Position numbers and translations under genes: made by a program. The notes under the pieces were generated by a model. The model ran no database searches. It was not told the origin of the DNA and saw nothing but the letters and a program-made list of their open reading frames with translations. A stretch of 41,321 nt of DNA from a virus, in the IMG/VR virus record IMGVR_UViG_3300036944_000712, positions 1 through 41,321 of that record. One strand, given 5' to 3'. Positions 1 through 7,133 of this stretch are shown piece after piece (positions within the stretch are counted from its first letter, which is position 1; every line of letters starts with the position of its first letter).

Positions 1-233
1 AACTCGGATACATGATTGTACATTTTAGGTGATAAGAGCATGTGACCTTTCTTACCAACTAAGCGAAACAATTCATCAACAGCTTGTGAAGACCAAAGTT
101 TATTCATTATAGCAGAAAAAGCACATTTATGAGCTACGCGCATATCGAGCATTACATCTGGATCACGTTTATTTACTTCCTTAATAAACTTGTTAAGGAC
201 TTTAAGAGTGCGCTTTAAATGTTTAACTTTCAT
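1..233 (-). CDS. Hypothetical protein, C-terminus beyond window edge
   Basis: An open frame of 77 codons begins with ATG at 233 and runs off the left end. The visible protein starts MKVKHLKRTLKVLNKF and is rich in Lys and Arg near its N-terminus, with an amphipathic helical look; no cysteine cluster or membrane segment is visible. An AGGAA ribosome site lies about 7 bases before the ATG, and the gene follows the 157-residue gene upstream with only 9 bases between them, so the two are probably co-transcribed. I recognise no family. Its missing 3' end could hold the domain that would identify it. Confidence 0.7.
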   Translation of the reverse strand, partial: MKVKHLKRTLKVLNKFIKEVNKRDPDVMLDMRVAHKCAFSAIMNKLWSSQAVDELFRLVGKKGHMLLSPKMYNHVSE

Positions 234-242
234 TTCAATTTC

Positions 243-716
243 CTATTTAGGTCGGGCTTCTAAAGACTGCTGCCAGTCACCAGCACATGCTGCTATTTTC
301 TTTAAGATGTAGTACTCTGAGTTAGACTGCCATCTGCCAGTATTGTTCAGTGCTACAAATTTGTGAGGGGAGCTTTGAAAGCCCTTAACCTTCCCATCAC
401 TGTCGGTTGTCAAGAACTCTACCTCTTCATCTACATGCGTCCAATCATACTTAGTAGTACGAATCAAAGACTCTTCATCAAAGTAGACTTCGTAAGTCTC
501 AAACGGTTTATCTGCATCACGGTAAACGTGTGTAAGCTGTTCACCGTAAACATCTACAAAATTATGCCACTGAAGCTTTGCAAAACCTTCCGCATCGACT
601 TGAAGTTTATGCGCCCAACCTCGGTTTTTGTAGTAATCATCATACAACTTCAAACCAAGAGCTGTAGGTCTGAAGTACACATAACTGTTCAGATTGAATT
701 TCTTTAGTTTCACCAA
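243..716 (-). CDS. Hypothetical protein, 157 aa
   Basis: No family recognised. The protein is mixed alpha/beta in character, rich in aromatic residues (several Tyr and Trp) and has no signal peptide, membrane segment or zinc cluster. The first codons are TTG then GTG; a GAGG ribosome site is 5 bases from the TTG (716) and 8 from the GTG (713), so either could be the true start. It overlaps the end of the upstream 77-residue gene by 7 bases, which suggests translational coupling within the small-gene operon that starts near 1440. Confidence 0.75.
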   Translation of the reverse strand: MVKLKKFNLNSYVYFRPTALGLKLYDDYYKNRGWAHKLQVDAEGFAKLQWHNFVDVYGEQLTHVYRDADKPFETYEVYFDEESLIRTTKYDWTHVDEEVEFLTTDSDGKVKGFQSSPHKFVALNNTGRWQSNSEYYILKKIAACAGDWQQSLEARPK

Positions 717-943
717 TCAAACCTCATGTTGATTTTAATTCCAAGCTCTTTCTCCAGCACATCTTTAAAGTGTGATTCAGAGTAAACAGCCATAGGAAAA
801 TAATTATGCAACTTCCCAATGTGCAGTAAAATTGCACTAACAAACCCTGCTGTGAAGACCTTCACTGTACCGTCTTCTTGGACGATTTCACAGGTAAACT
901 CATCTACACCTTCAGGTGCTTTAATGTCATACTCGTTTTGCAT
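710..943 (-). CDS. Hypothetical acidic protein, 77 aa
   Basis: No family recognised. It starts at ATG 943 with a GGAAC-type ribosome site and overlaps the upstream gene by 17 bases and the downstream gene by 7. The N-terminal half (EYDIKAPEGVDEFTCEIVQE) reads as beta strands and the C-terminal half as helix. Tight overlap on both sides supports it as a real gene of the operon despite its short length. Confidence 0.7.
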   Translation of the reverse strand: MQNEYDIKAPEGVDEFTCEIVQEDGTVKVFTAGFVSAILLHIGKLHNYFPMAVYSESHFKDVLEKELGIKINMRFDW

Positions 944-1130
944 TATCTTGTTCCAAAATAAAATTAAGACAATCTTTAAAATCTAGTGAAGAGTGCATCA
1001 CTTCGGCTTTAGGTACTTCAAACTTACGTGTAGTTCCAGATGCTACAGTCGCTACAAAAATATTGTAAGCAGACGCGCTAAGGATTTTAACTACCTTCTT
1101 TCCAACTTCCTGATTAATTACTGCAAACAT
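927..1130 (-). CDS. Small SH3/KOW-like protein, 67 aa
   Basis: The segment MFAVINQEVGKKVVKIL resembles the first strands of the SH3/KOW-like proteins at 6676-6930 and 10676-11059 (pattern AVI..., NVGK-V-), so I place it in the same loose family of short beta-barrel proteins; this is inference from a short match. I chose ATG 1130 rather than the in-frame TTG at 1157 because AGGGG lies 5 bases before the ATG, while the TTG has no ribosome site. The ribosome site overlaps the stop codon of the upstream gene. Confidence 0.65.
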   Translation of the reverse strand: MFAVINQEVGKKVVKILSASAYNIFVATVASGTTRKFEVPKAEVMHSSLDFKDCLNFILEQDNAKRV

Positions 1131-1138
1131 ACCAGCCC

Positions 1139-1417
1139 CTAGCGATAACGTGGACAACGTAGAACGTGAACATATAAATTATTACGCTGTTCTTGGGTTA
1201 AATACGTCAAGAACTTAGCGAAGTACTCTTGGCAATCAAAACGGAAGTGCATAAACAATCGGGATGCTTCTTCTTTCCCAAACACTTCATCAAACGTCAT
1301 GATGGTAGCTTTACGCTGAAAGTCCACTACACGGTTATGAAATGTTCCGTAAGCCTGTAGCAATTGCAGCTCTTCAGGAGCTAATTTAGGGTCTTTCTCA
1401 ACAGCATCTACGTGCAT
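1139..1417 (-). CDS. Hypothetical protein, 92 aa
   Basis: No family recognised. The protein is soluble and mainly helical with several aromatic residues in its C-terminal half (MHFRFDCQEYFAKFLTYL). The frame extends 11 codons further upstream, but the ATG at 1417 has a textbook AAGGAG seven bases before it, so I take that as the start. It is the first gene after the terminator/promoter element at 1442-1488 and therefore probably opens the operon that runs to the left edge. Confidence 0.72.
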   Translation of the reverse strand: MHVDAVEKDPKLAPEELQLLQAYGTFHNRVVDFQRKATIMTFDEVFGKEEASRLFMHFRFDCQEYFAKFLTYLTQEQRNNLYVHVLRCPRYR

Positions 1418-1441
1418 GGTAATCTCCTTGTTGATAGTGCA

Positions 1442-1469
1442 AGTATACACGAAATAAAAAAGAGCACAA
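1442..1469 (-). promoter_or_regulatory. Sigma-70-like promoter overlapping a terminator
   Basis: Read on the minus strand there is TTGTGC, a 16-base spacer and TATACT. The -35 box lies in the 3' arm of the terminator hairpin at 1459-1488. Transcription would begin near 1435 and serve the genes from 1417 to the left edge. Confidence 0.6.
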
Positions 1470-1488
1470 CCCTAAAGTTATGCCCTTT
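1456..1488 (-). terminator. Rho-independent terminator
   Basis: Twelve-base-pair stem with two G-U pairs (arms 1477-1488 and 1459-1470, loop 1471-1476), followed on the minus strand by a run of six U (1456-1461). It ends the transcript carrying 1497-1841. The stem sequence is clearly related to that of the terminator at 34401-34428. Confidence 0.85.
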
Positions 1489-1496
1489 GCTATTAT

Positions 1497-1841
1497 TTAC
1501 CCTTTAATCATTGGTTTATTGCCTAAAACGAGTACAGTGTATACTTCATTTTTACAAATGTAGACACCTGTATTAATAACTTTTGCACTTTCTAAGCGCA
1601 TTTCACACAACATACCATCTTTGATACCTGTGTTTTTGAAGATATAACCTTGAGCTGCGCGTGGTCGCTGAGAAATATCGTTCGTTACTAAGATAAAATC
1701 GTACTGTAAGTCAGAATAATACTCTTTTAACCACTGATCCAGTCGCTGAGCGAGTACTCCTGCATCTTCAATAGTTAAACCGTAGTGAGGAAACCCCATT
1801 TGAAGTAAAGCAATATCTGTTAGTCTTGGTACTCCCTTCAT
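1497..1841 (-). CDS. Hypothetical protein, 114 aa
   Basis: No family recognised. Starts at ATG 1841, one base from the stop of the upstream lipoprotein-like gene, so the two are coupled. The N-terminal half is helical (DAGVLAQRLDQWLKEYYSD) and the C-terminal half reads as beta strands (TGVYICKNEVYTVLVLG). A soluble protein with no signal peptide. It is the last gene before the terminator at 1456-1488. Confidence 0.72.
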   Translation of the reverse strand: MKGVPRLTDIALLQMGFPHYGLTIEDAGVLAQRLDQWLKEYYSDLQYDFILVTNDISQRPRAAQGYIFKNTGIKDGMLCEMRLESAKVINTGVYICKNEVYTVLVLGNKPMIKG

Positions 1842-1842
1842 T

Positions 1843-2148
1843 TTAATCTCGATCTATGCACTTGTAACCGTTGAAACCGCTTGCAATATGTCGTGTACAG
1901 TCTTGGAAAGCAAAATATTCGACTTCATACGATGCTTTAGAGCGTTTTGTAGCTACAGTTTTCTGTACAGGTCGTGGTGTTGGCTTCACAACAGCTTTAT
2001 AGGCGGGTTTAACTGGCTTAGGACTGGACTTGTAGCTGCTCTTAGGTGCTGTGCTACGGCTTGACGATGAGCTTTTGGCACAGGCTGTAGACGTAACTGT
2101 CATAGCTAAGATAACGCCAATTAGGATAGGTTTAATTACTCGCTTCAT
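1843..2148 (-). CDS. Secreted or lipid-anchored Ser/Lys/Pro-rich protein
   Basis: The first 24 residues form a signal peptide: MKR, a hydrophobic core (VIKPILIGVILAMTVTS) and TAC at the cleavage region. If the Cys is lipidated this is a lipoprotein, although Ser at -3 is not the usual Leu, so simple secretion is also possible. Residues 25-75 are a low-complexity linker of Ser, Lys, Pro and Thr, and the last 30 residues contain two Cys. The layout, a signal peptide with a flexible basic linker, suits an envelope protein that spans peptidoglycan, for example a superinfection-exclusion or spanin-like role, but there is no direct evidence. AGGAGA precedes the ATG. Confidence 0.72.
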   Translation of the reverse strand: MKRVIKPILIGVILAMTVTSTACAKSSSSSRSTAPKSSYKSSPKPVKPAYKAVVKPTPRPVQKTVATKRSKASYEVEYFAFQDCTRHIASGFNGYKCIDRD

Positions 2149-2163
2149 TCTGTTCTCCTAGTT

Positions 2164-2202
2164 AAAAAGAAAGGAGATGCAGCTTTATCGCCACACCTCC
2201 TT
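2164..2202 (-). terminator. Rho-independent terminator after terC
   Basis: Nine-base-pair stem (arms 2194-2202 and 2171-2179, one G-U pair) followed on the minus strand by UCUUUUU. It lies 7 bases after the terC stop and closes the Ter module. The 3' half closely matches the plus-strand terminator at 30520-30554. Confidence 0.85.
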
Positions 2203-2208
2203 CAGATT

Positions 2209-2928
2209 TTAAACCACTGATACCGCTTTAGGTTTTAATTTCTTAGCTAATGCTAGACCAACTGTACATGTAGTTAACACTGTAGCAGCAAGTAATGCAG
2301 AAGTATGATCAGTACCTAACCACGTTGCAATGAACGGCTCTTTAAGTAGCATTTCTGATCCGACAAAGGCAATCAATGCACCACCTAACCATACAATCAC
2401 TGGGAACTTCGCAATCAAAGCAATCAGACCTTTAGAAGCAAAGATGATGATTGGAATTGAAAGTAAGATACCGAACACTGTATAACCGAAAGCATGTGAA
2501 CCTGTACCTTCTGCTGCACCAACCAATGCTACTACGTTATCAAGTGACATTAACAGGTCGGCTGATACGATGGTAACTGCTGCTCCCCACATTGTTGTCT
2601 TTGCTTTAACACCGTGATCGCTGTCATCACCTCCACTTGATAGCATTCCGTATGCAAGGTAGATCAAGTAAGCACCTGCTACCAGCTTAACGAATGGTAG
2701 ACCAACCAACCAGAAACCAATGAACAAGAACAAGATTCGGGCTAAGATCGCACCTGCCGTACCGATGATAATCGCCTTGTTCCGCAGTTCAGGGGCTAAC
2801 ATGGCACAGGCTAAGGCAATCACAATGGCATTGTCTAAACCTAAGATCAAATCAATACCTACAACCTTTGCCAGTACGTCCCAATGCAAACTAATAAAGA
2901 ATGCTAAAATGTCGTATAAAAATTCCAT
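2209..2928 (-). CDS. terC: TerC-family integral membrane protein
   Basis: A 239-residue protein with seven or so hydrophobic segments. It carries the two acidic signatures of the TerC family: DLILGLDNA (Asp26, Asp32) in the first membrane segment and ADLLMSLDNVV (Asp124, Asp130) in a later one, separated by a hydrophilic loop near residues 98-112. TerC proteins are inner-membrane proteins linked to metal (Mn) export and to the tellurite/stress systems in which TerC partners with TerD and vWA proteins. Here terD and a vWA gene are directly upstream. The start ATG overlaps the vWA stop (TAATG), so translation is coupled. Cytoplasmic-membrane location is confident; its job during infection is unknown. 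Confidence 0.9.
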   Translation of the reverse strand: MEFLYDILAFFISLHWDVLAKVVGIDLILGLDNAIVIALACAMLAPELRNKAIIIGTAGAILARILFLFIGFWLVGLPFVKLVAGAYLIYLAYGMLSSGGDDSDHGVKAKTTMWGAAVTIVSADLLMSLDNVVALVGAAEGTGSHAFGYTVFGILLSIPIIIFASKGLIALIAKFPVIVWLGGALIAFVGSEMLLKEPFIATWLGTDHTSALLAATVLTTCTVGLALAKKLKPKAVSVV

Positions 2929-3719
2929 TATTTATTCATCCAAGTTACAAGCTGTGGAGCTGCAAGAAGTTGATCGTAAAGAGCTTCATCTGTGACGTTC
3001 GCAAGATTGCGTAGTTCAGCAGGTGTGTAGTTCAAGTACATTGCATAAGGCTGTTTAGCAAACGTCTGCAAGAAGTGAACTGGGCGGTCATTAATGCTAA
3101 TAAACACGATAAAGATATTATCTTGCATCAATTGCGATAAAACTGTTCGTGCTTCATGTTCGCTGTCAGGATCACCGTCTGTAATAAAGAAGAACAAGTG
3201 CTTATCGGCTGCTTTGCCCGTTGCAGGAGCTTGCTCTGTTACAACTTCAGACACCATCTTCGATTCAGTTTTACCAAACAGTTTACCGAAGAAGCCAGTT
3301 GCAGGTTGAGTTACCATTTTCTGAACAACTTTTGAAACTGTACTTTGTTCTCCCTGACAGCTTGCAACCATTAAACGGAAGGCATCTGCATAGTCAGTAG
3401 AACAACCCCCTACACCATTAATCGGCATGTGCTTTTCAATGTAGTTTGTAAAGTTGTTTGCAGTAATTTCAGGAAGGTGTTTAGCATTGCTTCCGAACGC
3501 ATAACTGTCAAGCACTTGGTCTTTATCAAAGAGCATCGAGAATGGTACGAAACGATTCAAGAGCTGCTGTGTGTAACCTGCGCGGTGTTCATCACGGAAC
3601 GAACCTGATACATCCATCACCATGTGTACTTGACATGGTAGGATACTGCCTACTTGGTTTTTTACTAAAGCAAATGATAGTGCTTGAGTAGATTTTTCTA
3701 AGTTAAACTGTAAAGCCAT
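2928..3719 (-). CDS. vWA-domain protein, TerF/TerY-like
   Basis: 263 residues. A complete metal-ion-dependent adhesion site is visible: DVSGS (Asp36, Ser38, Ser40), Thr108 in GGCSTDYADAF, and Asp181 in FFITDGDPDSEHEA. This is the TerF/TerY-like type of von Willebrand A domain found in Ter stress systems, where it is thought to bind metal and scaffold the complex. Residues 1-21 (MALQFNLEK...FALVKN) resemble the N-terminus of the TerD protein encoded two genes upstream. I chose ATG 3719, preceded by GGGAAG, rather than an ATG 11 codons earlier that lies inside the upstream gene. Confidence 0.85.
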   Translation of the reverse strand: MALQFNLEKSTQALSFALVKNQVGSILPCQVHMVMDVSGSFRDEHRAGYTQQLLNRFVPFSMLFDKDQVLDSYAFGSNAKHLPEITANNFTNYIEKHMPINGVGGCSTDYADAFRLMVASCQGEQSTVSKVVQKMVTQPATGFFGKLFGKTESKMVSEVVTEQAPATGKAADKHLFFFITDGDPDSEHEARTVLSQLMQDNIFIVFISINDRPVHFLQTFAKQPYAMYLNYTPAELRNLANVTDEALYDQLLAAPQLVTWMNK

Positions 3720-3720
3720 G

Positions 3721-3912
3721 TTATTTCTTCCCAAATCGTTTGTTAAATTCAACTACTGCACGGTCAGCCCATGCCAAAGGTGTATCAATTTTCGTTACTC
3801 GTGTGTCATTTGACACTGCAACAAGCATCCGACTCCAAAGATCACGTTCTTGAGCACGTAATATCTCTTCTTCGCGGGTATCTTGTGGAGCTTTAGTTAG
3901 ATCAAATTCCAA
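3721..3912 (-). CDS. Small Ter-module protein, 63 aa
   Basis: A 63-residue charged helical protein between terD and the vWA gene. It starts at TTG 3912 with AAGGAG six to seven bases before it. Its first residues (MEFDLTKAP) resemble the (L)QFNLTK motif that opens the neighbouring TerD and vWA proteins; the rest (EEEILRAQERDLWSRML) is a probable helix. No family is recognised. The position and the shared N-terminal peptide suggest it is a partner of the same complex. Confidence 0.65.
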   Translation of the reverse strand: MEFDLTKAPQDTREEEILRAQERDLWSRMLVAVSNDTRVTKIDTPLAWADRAVVEFNKRFGKK

Positions 3913-3925
3913 GTTTATCTCCTTA

Positions 3926-3952
3926 GTAAGAGCCTTGTAGTAAGACTCTTAC
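3926..3952 (-). other. Stem-loop between terD and the 63-aa gene
   Basis: Perfect 7-base-pair inverted repeat (GTAAGAG at 3926-3932, CTCTTAC at 3946-3952) with a 13-base loop and no U tract. It lies just upstream of the ribosome site of the 63-residue gene, so it may tune translation or mRNA stability rather than terminate. Confidence 0.45.
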
Positions 3953-3963
3953 CGTTTCATAAT

Positions 3964-4587
3964 TTATGCTAACAAGTTCAAAATATCTTGGAATGAACCG
4001 TTGATACCTACAGCGACAGGGTTGAAGTCCCAAGCACCTGTTTGAGCATTTTTGACAATTGAACCCATTTGAACCATATCGTACTGATCAAAGTCATGCG
4101 TCAAGTTTGCAGTCAAGAGAACAACACCAGCATCATCTTTAATAACGAGTTTAGCATTATCTACATCTTTAAACTTCACTTGCTGCGGTGGATGCGCTGT
4201 AACAAAGAAGCTAACTTCATCTACATCGGAAGGTAAGCGTGACATTTCAACTGTCATTACTTCGTCTGGCTGACGACCATCTACACTGATACCTGTACGT
4301 TTATCACCTAAATGCGACAAGCTTGCACAAGCATTTCGGAAAGCTGCTTTACTTCCTGCAAAGTTATTCAGTGAAGGGTTGTCAGTTTGAACTAACGTAG
4401 GGTTGTACGTTGATAAGCACATCTCGCTGTCTGTACAGCTACCAACACGTAAGCCCATTGCATGTGCATCTAAATCATGCTTCGAGTCCCAATACAGTTC
4501 AATGTGGAACTTGTGGTTTTTCGACAAAGCGAAAGCTAATGGTTTTGCACCTGCATCTTTTGTTAAGTTGAACTGTAAAGCAGCCAT
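3964..4587 (-). CDS. terD: TerD-family stress protein
   Basis: 207 residues matching the TerD (Ca2+-binding beta-sandwich) family: IELYWDSKHDLDAHA near residues 29-43, GDKRTG at 94-99, then DGRQPDEVMTVEMSRLPSDV (103-122) and the strand VSFFVTAH. TerD proteins bind calcium and work with TerC and vWA partners in tellurite, oxidative and phage-resistance phenotypes. The N-terminus MAALQFNLTK...FALSKN is shared with the vWA protein. It starts at ATG 4587 with a weak AAGGAA site. The product is expected to be cytoplasmic and to associate with the TerC membrane protein. Confidence 0.88.
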   Translation of the reverse strand: MAALQFNLTKDAGAKPLAFALSKNHKFHIELYWDSKHDLDAHAMGLRVGSCTDSEMCLSTYNPTLVQTDNPSLNNFAGSKAAFRNACASLSHLGDKRTGISVDGRQPDEVMTVEMSRLPSDVDEVSFFVTAHPPQQVKFKDVDNAKLVIKDDAGVVLLTANLTHDFDQYDMVQMGSIVKNAQTGAWDFNPVAVGINGSFQDILNLLA

Positions 4588-4623
4588 GTTATTTCCTTAA
4601 ATTTGTAGTATTAAATCAGTTTT

Positions 4624-4662
4624 GAATTTAATGGTGTAGCCTAGAGCATTCTAAACTACACC
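4624..4662 (-). terminator. Possible weak terminator or stem-loop
   Basis: Seven-base-pair stem GGTGTAG / CTACACC (4656-4662 with 4633-4639) with a 16-base loop, followed on the minus strand by an AU-rich stretch but no true U run. It lies 7 bases after the stop of the coiled-coil gene and may only partly reduce read-through into terD. Confidence 0.4.
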
Positions 4663-4669
4663 CGAAGAA

Positions 4670-5320
4670 TTACTTGTTAGTGTTTACCACTACACCAGAA
4701 GCGTTTGAACGGTGTTCTTCGATTGTTACACGAGCTTCACGTTCTTTCTTCAAGTCTTCACGAGACTGGTCAAGGTTGGTTTGAAGCAAGTCAATCGTTT
4801 TCGCGTCAGAAGTAGCTTGCGCTGTAAACTGAGCGATTTTAATTTTGTTGTCAGCTACAACAGCGTCCAATGCACGTTCTGCTTTAGCTTCAGCGCGTTC
4901 AACTGCGTCATTAACTGCTTCTTGCAATTTTTCAGAGTTGTCTTGCTGAGCAATATTCAGATTATGGTAAACATCTTCTAAAGCTTCTTTTTTAATTTCC
5001 GCTAAACCGAACTCTTTAAGAAGTTCTTTCAGTGTTGCTTCTTTGTTGTCACGAACTTTAATCTTCAACTGGTAGTTAAGATCATCTACCTTTTGCTCAT
5101 GCTCTTTAGTAAGAGAGTTCAAGACACTTTGCTTGTCCTGCACCTGCTCAGAAAGATTCGATAGGTTTTGAACAGCAGCGTTCACTTCAGCGTTTAGACC
5201 AGCAACAACAGTATTAACGACTTTTTCTACACCAGAAGCTGCGGTTACTAACGCTTTAGTAGTACGTTCAGCGATAAGGTTTTGAGTAGTAACAGCGTCT
5301 GTAGTTTTAGCAGTAGTCAT
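4670..5320 (-). CDS. Coiled-coil protein of the Ter module, 216 aa
   Basis: Mostly alpha-helical, Ala/Glu/Lys-rich and strongly coiled-coil from about residue 30 to 205 (for example NLSEQVQDKQSVLNSLTKEH and NLDQSREDLKKEREARVTIE). No membrane segment or catalytic motif. The gene lies between telA-like and terD and has its own promoter-like element at 5389-5417. A structural or scaffolding role beside the TelA-like and TerD proteins is inferred from position only. AGGAGATACACC precedes the ATG. Confidence 0.75.
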   Translation of the reverse strand: MTTAKTTDAVTTQNLIAERTTKALVTAASGVEKVVNTVVAGLNAEVNAAVQNLSNLSEQVQDKQSVLNSLTKEHEQKVDDLNYQLKIKVRDNKEATLKELLKEFGLAEIKKEALEDVYHNLNIAQQDNSEKLQEAVNDAVERAEAKAERALDAVVADNKIKIAQFTAQATSDAKTIDLLQTNLDQSREDLKKEREARVTIEEHRSNASGVVVNTNK

Positions 5321-5380
5321 GGTGTATCTCCTAGATATTAAGTTTAAGTTTCATGTAATTTGTGAAGCATCTCTTGCTTA

Positions 5381-5413
5381 CGAGGTGTATATTACTTGAT
5401 AAACATCACCTCG
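5381..5413. repeat. Inverted repeat around the promoter of the coiled-coil gene
   Basis: Perfect inverted repeat CGAGGTG (5381-5387) / CACCTCG (5407-5413), 19-base spacing. It encloses the -10 box and overlaps the -35 box of the minus-strand promoter. There is no U tract after it, so an operator is as likely as a terminator. A second small stem (AAGCA/TGCTT, 5365-5379) follows. Confidence 0.5.
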
Positions 5414-5417
5414 TCAA
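5389..5417 (-). promoter_or_regulatory. Sigma-70-like promoter
   Basis: Minus strand TTGACG, 17-base spacer, TAATAT. It would start transcription near 5382 and serve the coiled-coil gene and the downstream terD, vWA and terC genes. It lies just after the telA-like stop. Confidence 0.5.
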
Positions 5418-5427
5418 CAACTTTTTA

Positions 5428-6666
5428 TTAAATTTCTAAAATATTTTTAACATCTTCTGTAGCTTGTAGCAAGAGAGCAGATGCTTGGTCAATATTTTGC
5501 TTAGCTTCAGCTTTCACTGTTACTAAGTGGTTAGCAAACTGAGCAACTTCCGCTACTCGTTGAGTTACGCTTTCAGCTTCACGCAAACGCGCTTGGCTTG
5601 ATAACAATTCAGCTTTAACAGTCAGGTCATTTGTCACCTTCGTTGCTAAACTGGTTGAGTGTGCTTCTAAGTTTTGGGCTGCTTCAGTGCTCAATAAGGA
5701 CTTCTGAGCTGAAATTGCAATCCCAATCTGTAAAAGGTTAGAACGGATCATTGGGAAGCTGCTCTGACGAGTATTTTCTGCTTCCTTCATCAAGCTCTTA
5801 CACACTTTAATCAGGTTGTCGTTCTGTTGTACAGTCATAGGAAGCTGTAGCAAGGTTTTATGCAAGATTAAACGCTTATTTTGAATGTCTTCAAAGGTTC
5901 GTTCATAGCCTTGCAGCTTCTTATTAACAGTTAATTCAGTAAGCATACCTGCATTAACTGCTTTGTACTGGTCTAACTGGTTTTTGTACGAGTGTTCTAA
6001 GTACACCACTAAAGCAAACTGCTTACGCAACTGCATGAACGCATGGTAATAAACATCGAACGTACTTTCAAGAGTCTCAATATTCTTCTCTTGCAAGCGT
6101 TGTTTGTTTTCCAGTTCACGTTCAATCTTGGTCAGTTTAACTTCAAGAGCATTACCTCGTCCTGACAAGAGTTCCTGTAAGTCCGTCAATTGTTCACTGG
6201 TGAATTTCTTAACAAAGGAAGGTCGGAACATGGAGATTAGTCGCACCCAAAGCGGAGCTTTAGCATTACAAGCTTTCGTCCAGATACCCTCAAGATCAAC
6301 TTCAGTTACGTCTTTAGAAAGATCATCAAGCATTTCAAGCATACCTGCCGTTTCTACACCGTTCATTGCACTGGTAAACTTTTTGAGCTTTGTATTTAAA
6401 TCTGCAAACTCTGCTTTACCAATGTCTTGTACCGCTGTAAACGTCACTTTATCAATATCGTTGAAGCCTTTGTTCTGGAACACCGAATTGACGTACATTA
6501 GCTCTGTTTGATCAGGCTGCATTAACTTGTCAAAGCCTTGAGACACTAAAGCTGCCGTAATATCATCATTACGCGTCTGCTGATAAGTCGAAACTTGGTG
6601 TTGAATAGGATTTACGTCGATTGTGACAGTCTTTAAACGGTCAGCTAATGAAGTTGCAGGTTTCAT
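5428..6666 (-). CDS. TelA-like toxic anion resistance protein
   Basis: 412 residues, almost entirely helical. The region around residues 190-235 (LQEKNIETLESTFDVYYHAF) and the later QQNDNLIKVCKSLMKEAENT followed by a SFPMI segment and repeated Gln/Ala helices match the TelA/KlaA pattern, in which an apparent dynamin-like helical protein ends in a Q-N-rich helical core. TelA-family genes commonly accompany terC, terD and vWA genes, as here. The function is not known biochemically; membrane or envelope stress remodelling is proposed for relatives. AAGGAA lies before ATG 6666. The family call rests on pattern and neighbourhood. Confidence 0.72.
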   Translation of the reverse strand: MKPATSLADRLKTVTIDVNPIQHQVSTYQQTRNDDITAALVSQGFDKLMQPDQTELMYVNSVFQNKGFNDIDKVTFTAVQDIGKAEFADLNTKLKKFTSAMNGVETAGMLEMLDDLSKDVTEVDLEGIWTKACNAKAPLWVRLISMFRPSFVKKFTSEQLTDLQELLSGRGNALEVKLTKIERELENKQRLQEKNIETLESTFDVYYHAFMQLRKQFALVVYLEHSYKNQLDQYKAVNAGMLTELTVNKKLQGYERTFEDIQNKRLILHKTLLQLPMTVQQNDNLIKVCKSLMKEAENTRQSSFPMIRSNLLQIGIAISAQKSLLSTEAAQNLEAHSTSLATKVTNDLTVKAELLSSQARLREAESVTQRVAEVAQFANHLVTVKAEAKQNIDQASALLLQATEDVKNILEI

Positions 6667-6675
6667 GTGTTTTCC

Positions 6676-6930
6676 TTATGCTGCAAAGTAAGTGAAAGCA
6701 GGTTTTAAGTGCTTGAGTTCGATTGTACCAAAGTTTGATGTAACACCTGTAATGCCAGTTAAAGGCGTAAGACCTTCGACTTCTACAGCTTGTTCGTAGT
6801 GGTAGTGCAAGATACGCAACGGTTTGGTGTGAATCTTAGCAACACGTACAATTTTACCAATGTTATGGTCATTACGACCACCGATAATGACCGCTAAATC
6901 ACCTTTGTTTAAGTGTATTTTCTGTTTCAT
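6676..6930 (-). CDS. SH3/KOW-like small protein, 84 aa
   Basis: All-beta 84-residue protein. GDLAVIIGGRNDHNIGKIVR near residues 10-29 has the hydrophobic-Gly pattern of a KOW/SH3-like barrel and matches GAFAVISVGATDEQNVGKVV in the protein encoded at 10676-11059. Such small barrels often bind nucleic acid or protein partners, but no function can be assigned. The start ATG overlaps the stop of the upstream gene (ATGA), so the pair is translationally coupled. It is followed by the telA-like gene after 9 bases. Confidence 0.75.
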   Translation of the reverse strand: MKQKIHLNKGDLAVIIGGRNDHNIGKIVRVAKIHTKPLRILHYHYEQAVEVEGLTPLTGITGVTSNFGTIELKHLKPAFTYFAA

Positions 6931-7133
6931 GCTTCTTTCCCAACCTGTAAATCAATTTCTTCTAAATCTTTTAGAAGACCCCAAGAGTAACAACCACTGT
7001 TTTGTGTATGACATACACGGCAAGAACCATCGTCTTTTACTTCCACTAAAGTAACGATATTACTCCAATGTTCAGGAAGATCAAAAGATGTACTCCCACC
7101 TTTGATACGGCATTTCTCATTGATCTGTACCAT
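6927..7133 (-). CDS. Hypothetical protein, 68 aa
   Basis: Short beta-rich protein with three Cys (residues near 8, 38 and 48) and a WSNIVTLVEVKDDGSCRV segment that again looks SH3-like. AGAGG precedes ATG 7133. It sits between a 34-residue Cys-rich gene and the SH3/KOW-like gene and is coupled to the latter. No known family recognised. Confidence 0.7.
   Translation of the reverse strand: MVQINEKCRIKGGSTSFDLPEHWSNIVTLVEVKDDGSCRVCHTQNSGCYSWGLLKDLEEIDLQVGKEA

Noticed and set aside
363-707. 114-codon plus-strand open frame
   Set aside because: Opposes the tightly packed minus-strand genes, lacks a ribosome site and has an unlikely Cys/Phe-rich composition.
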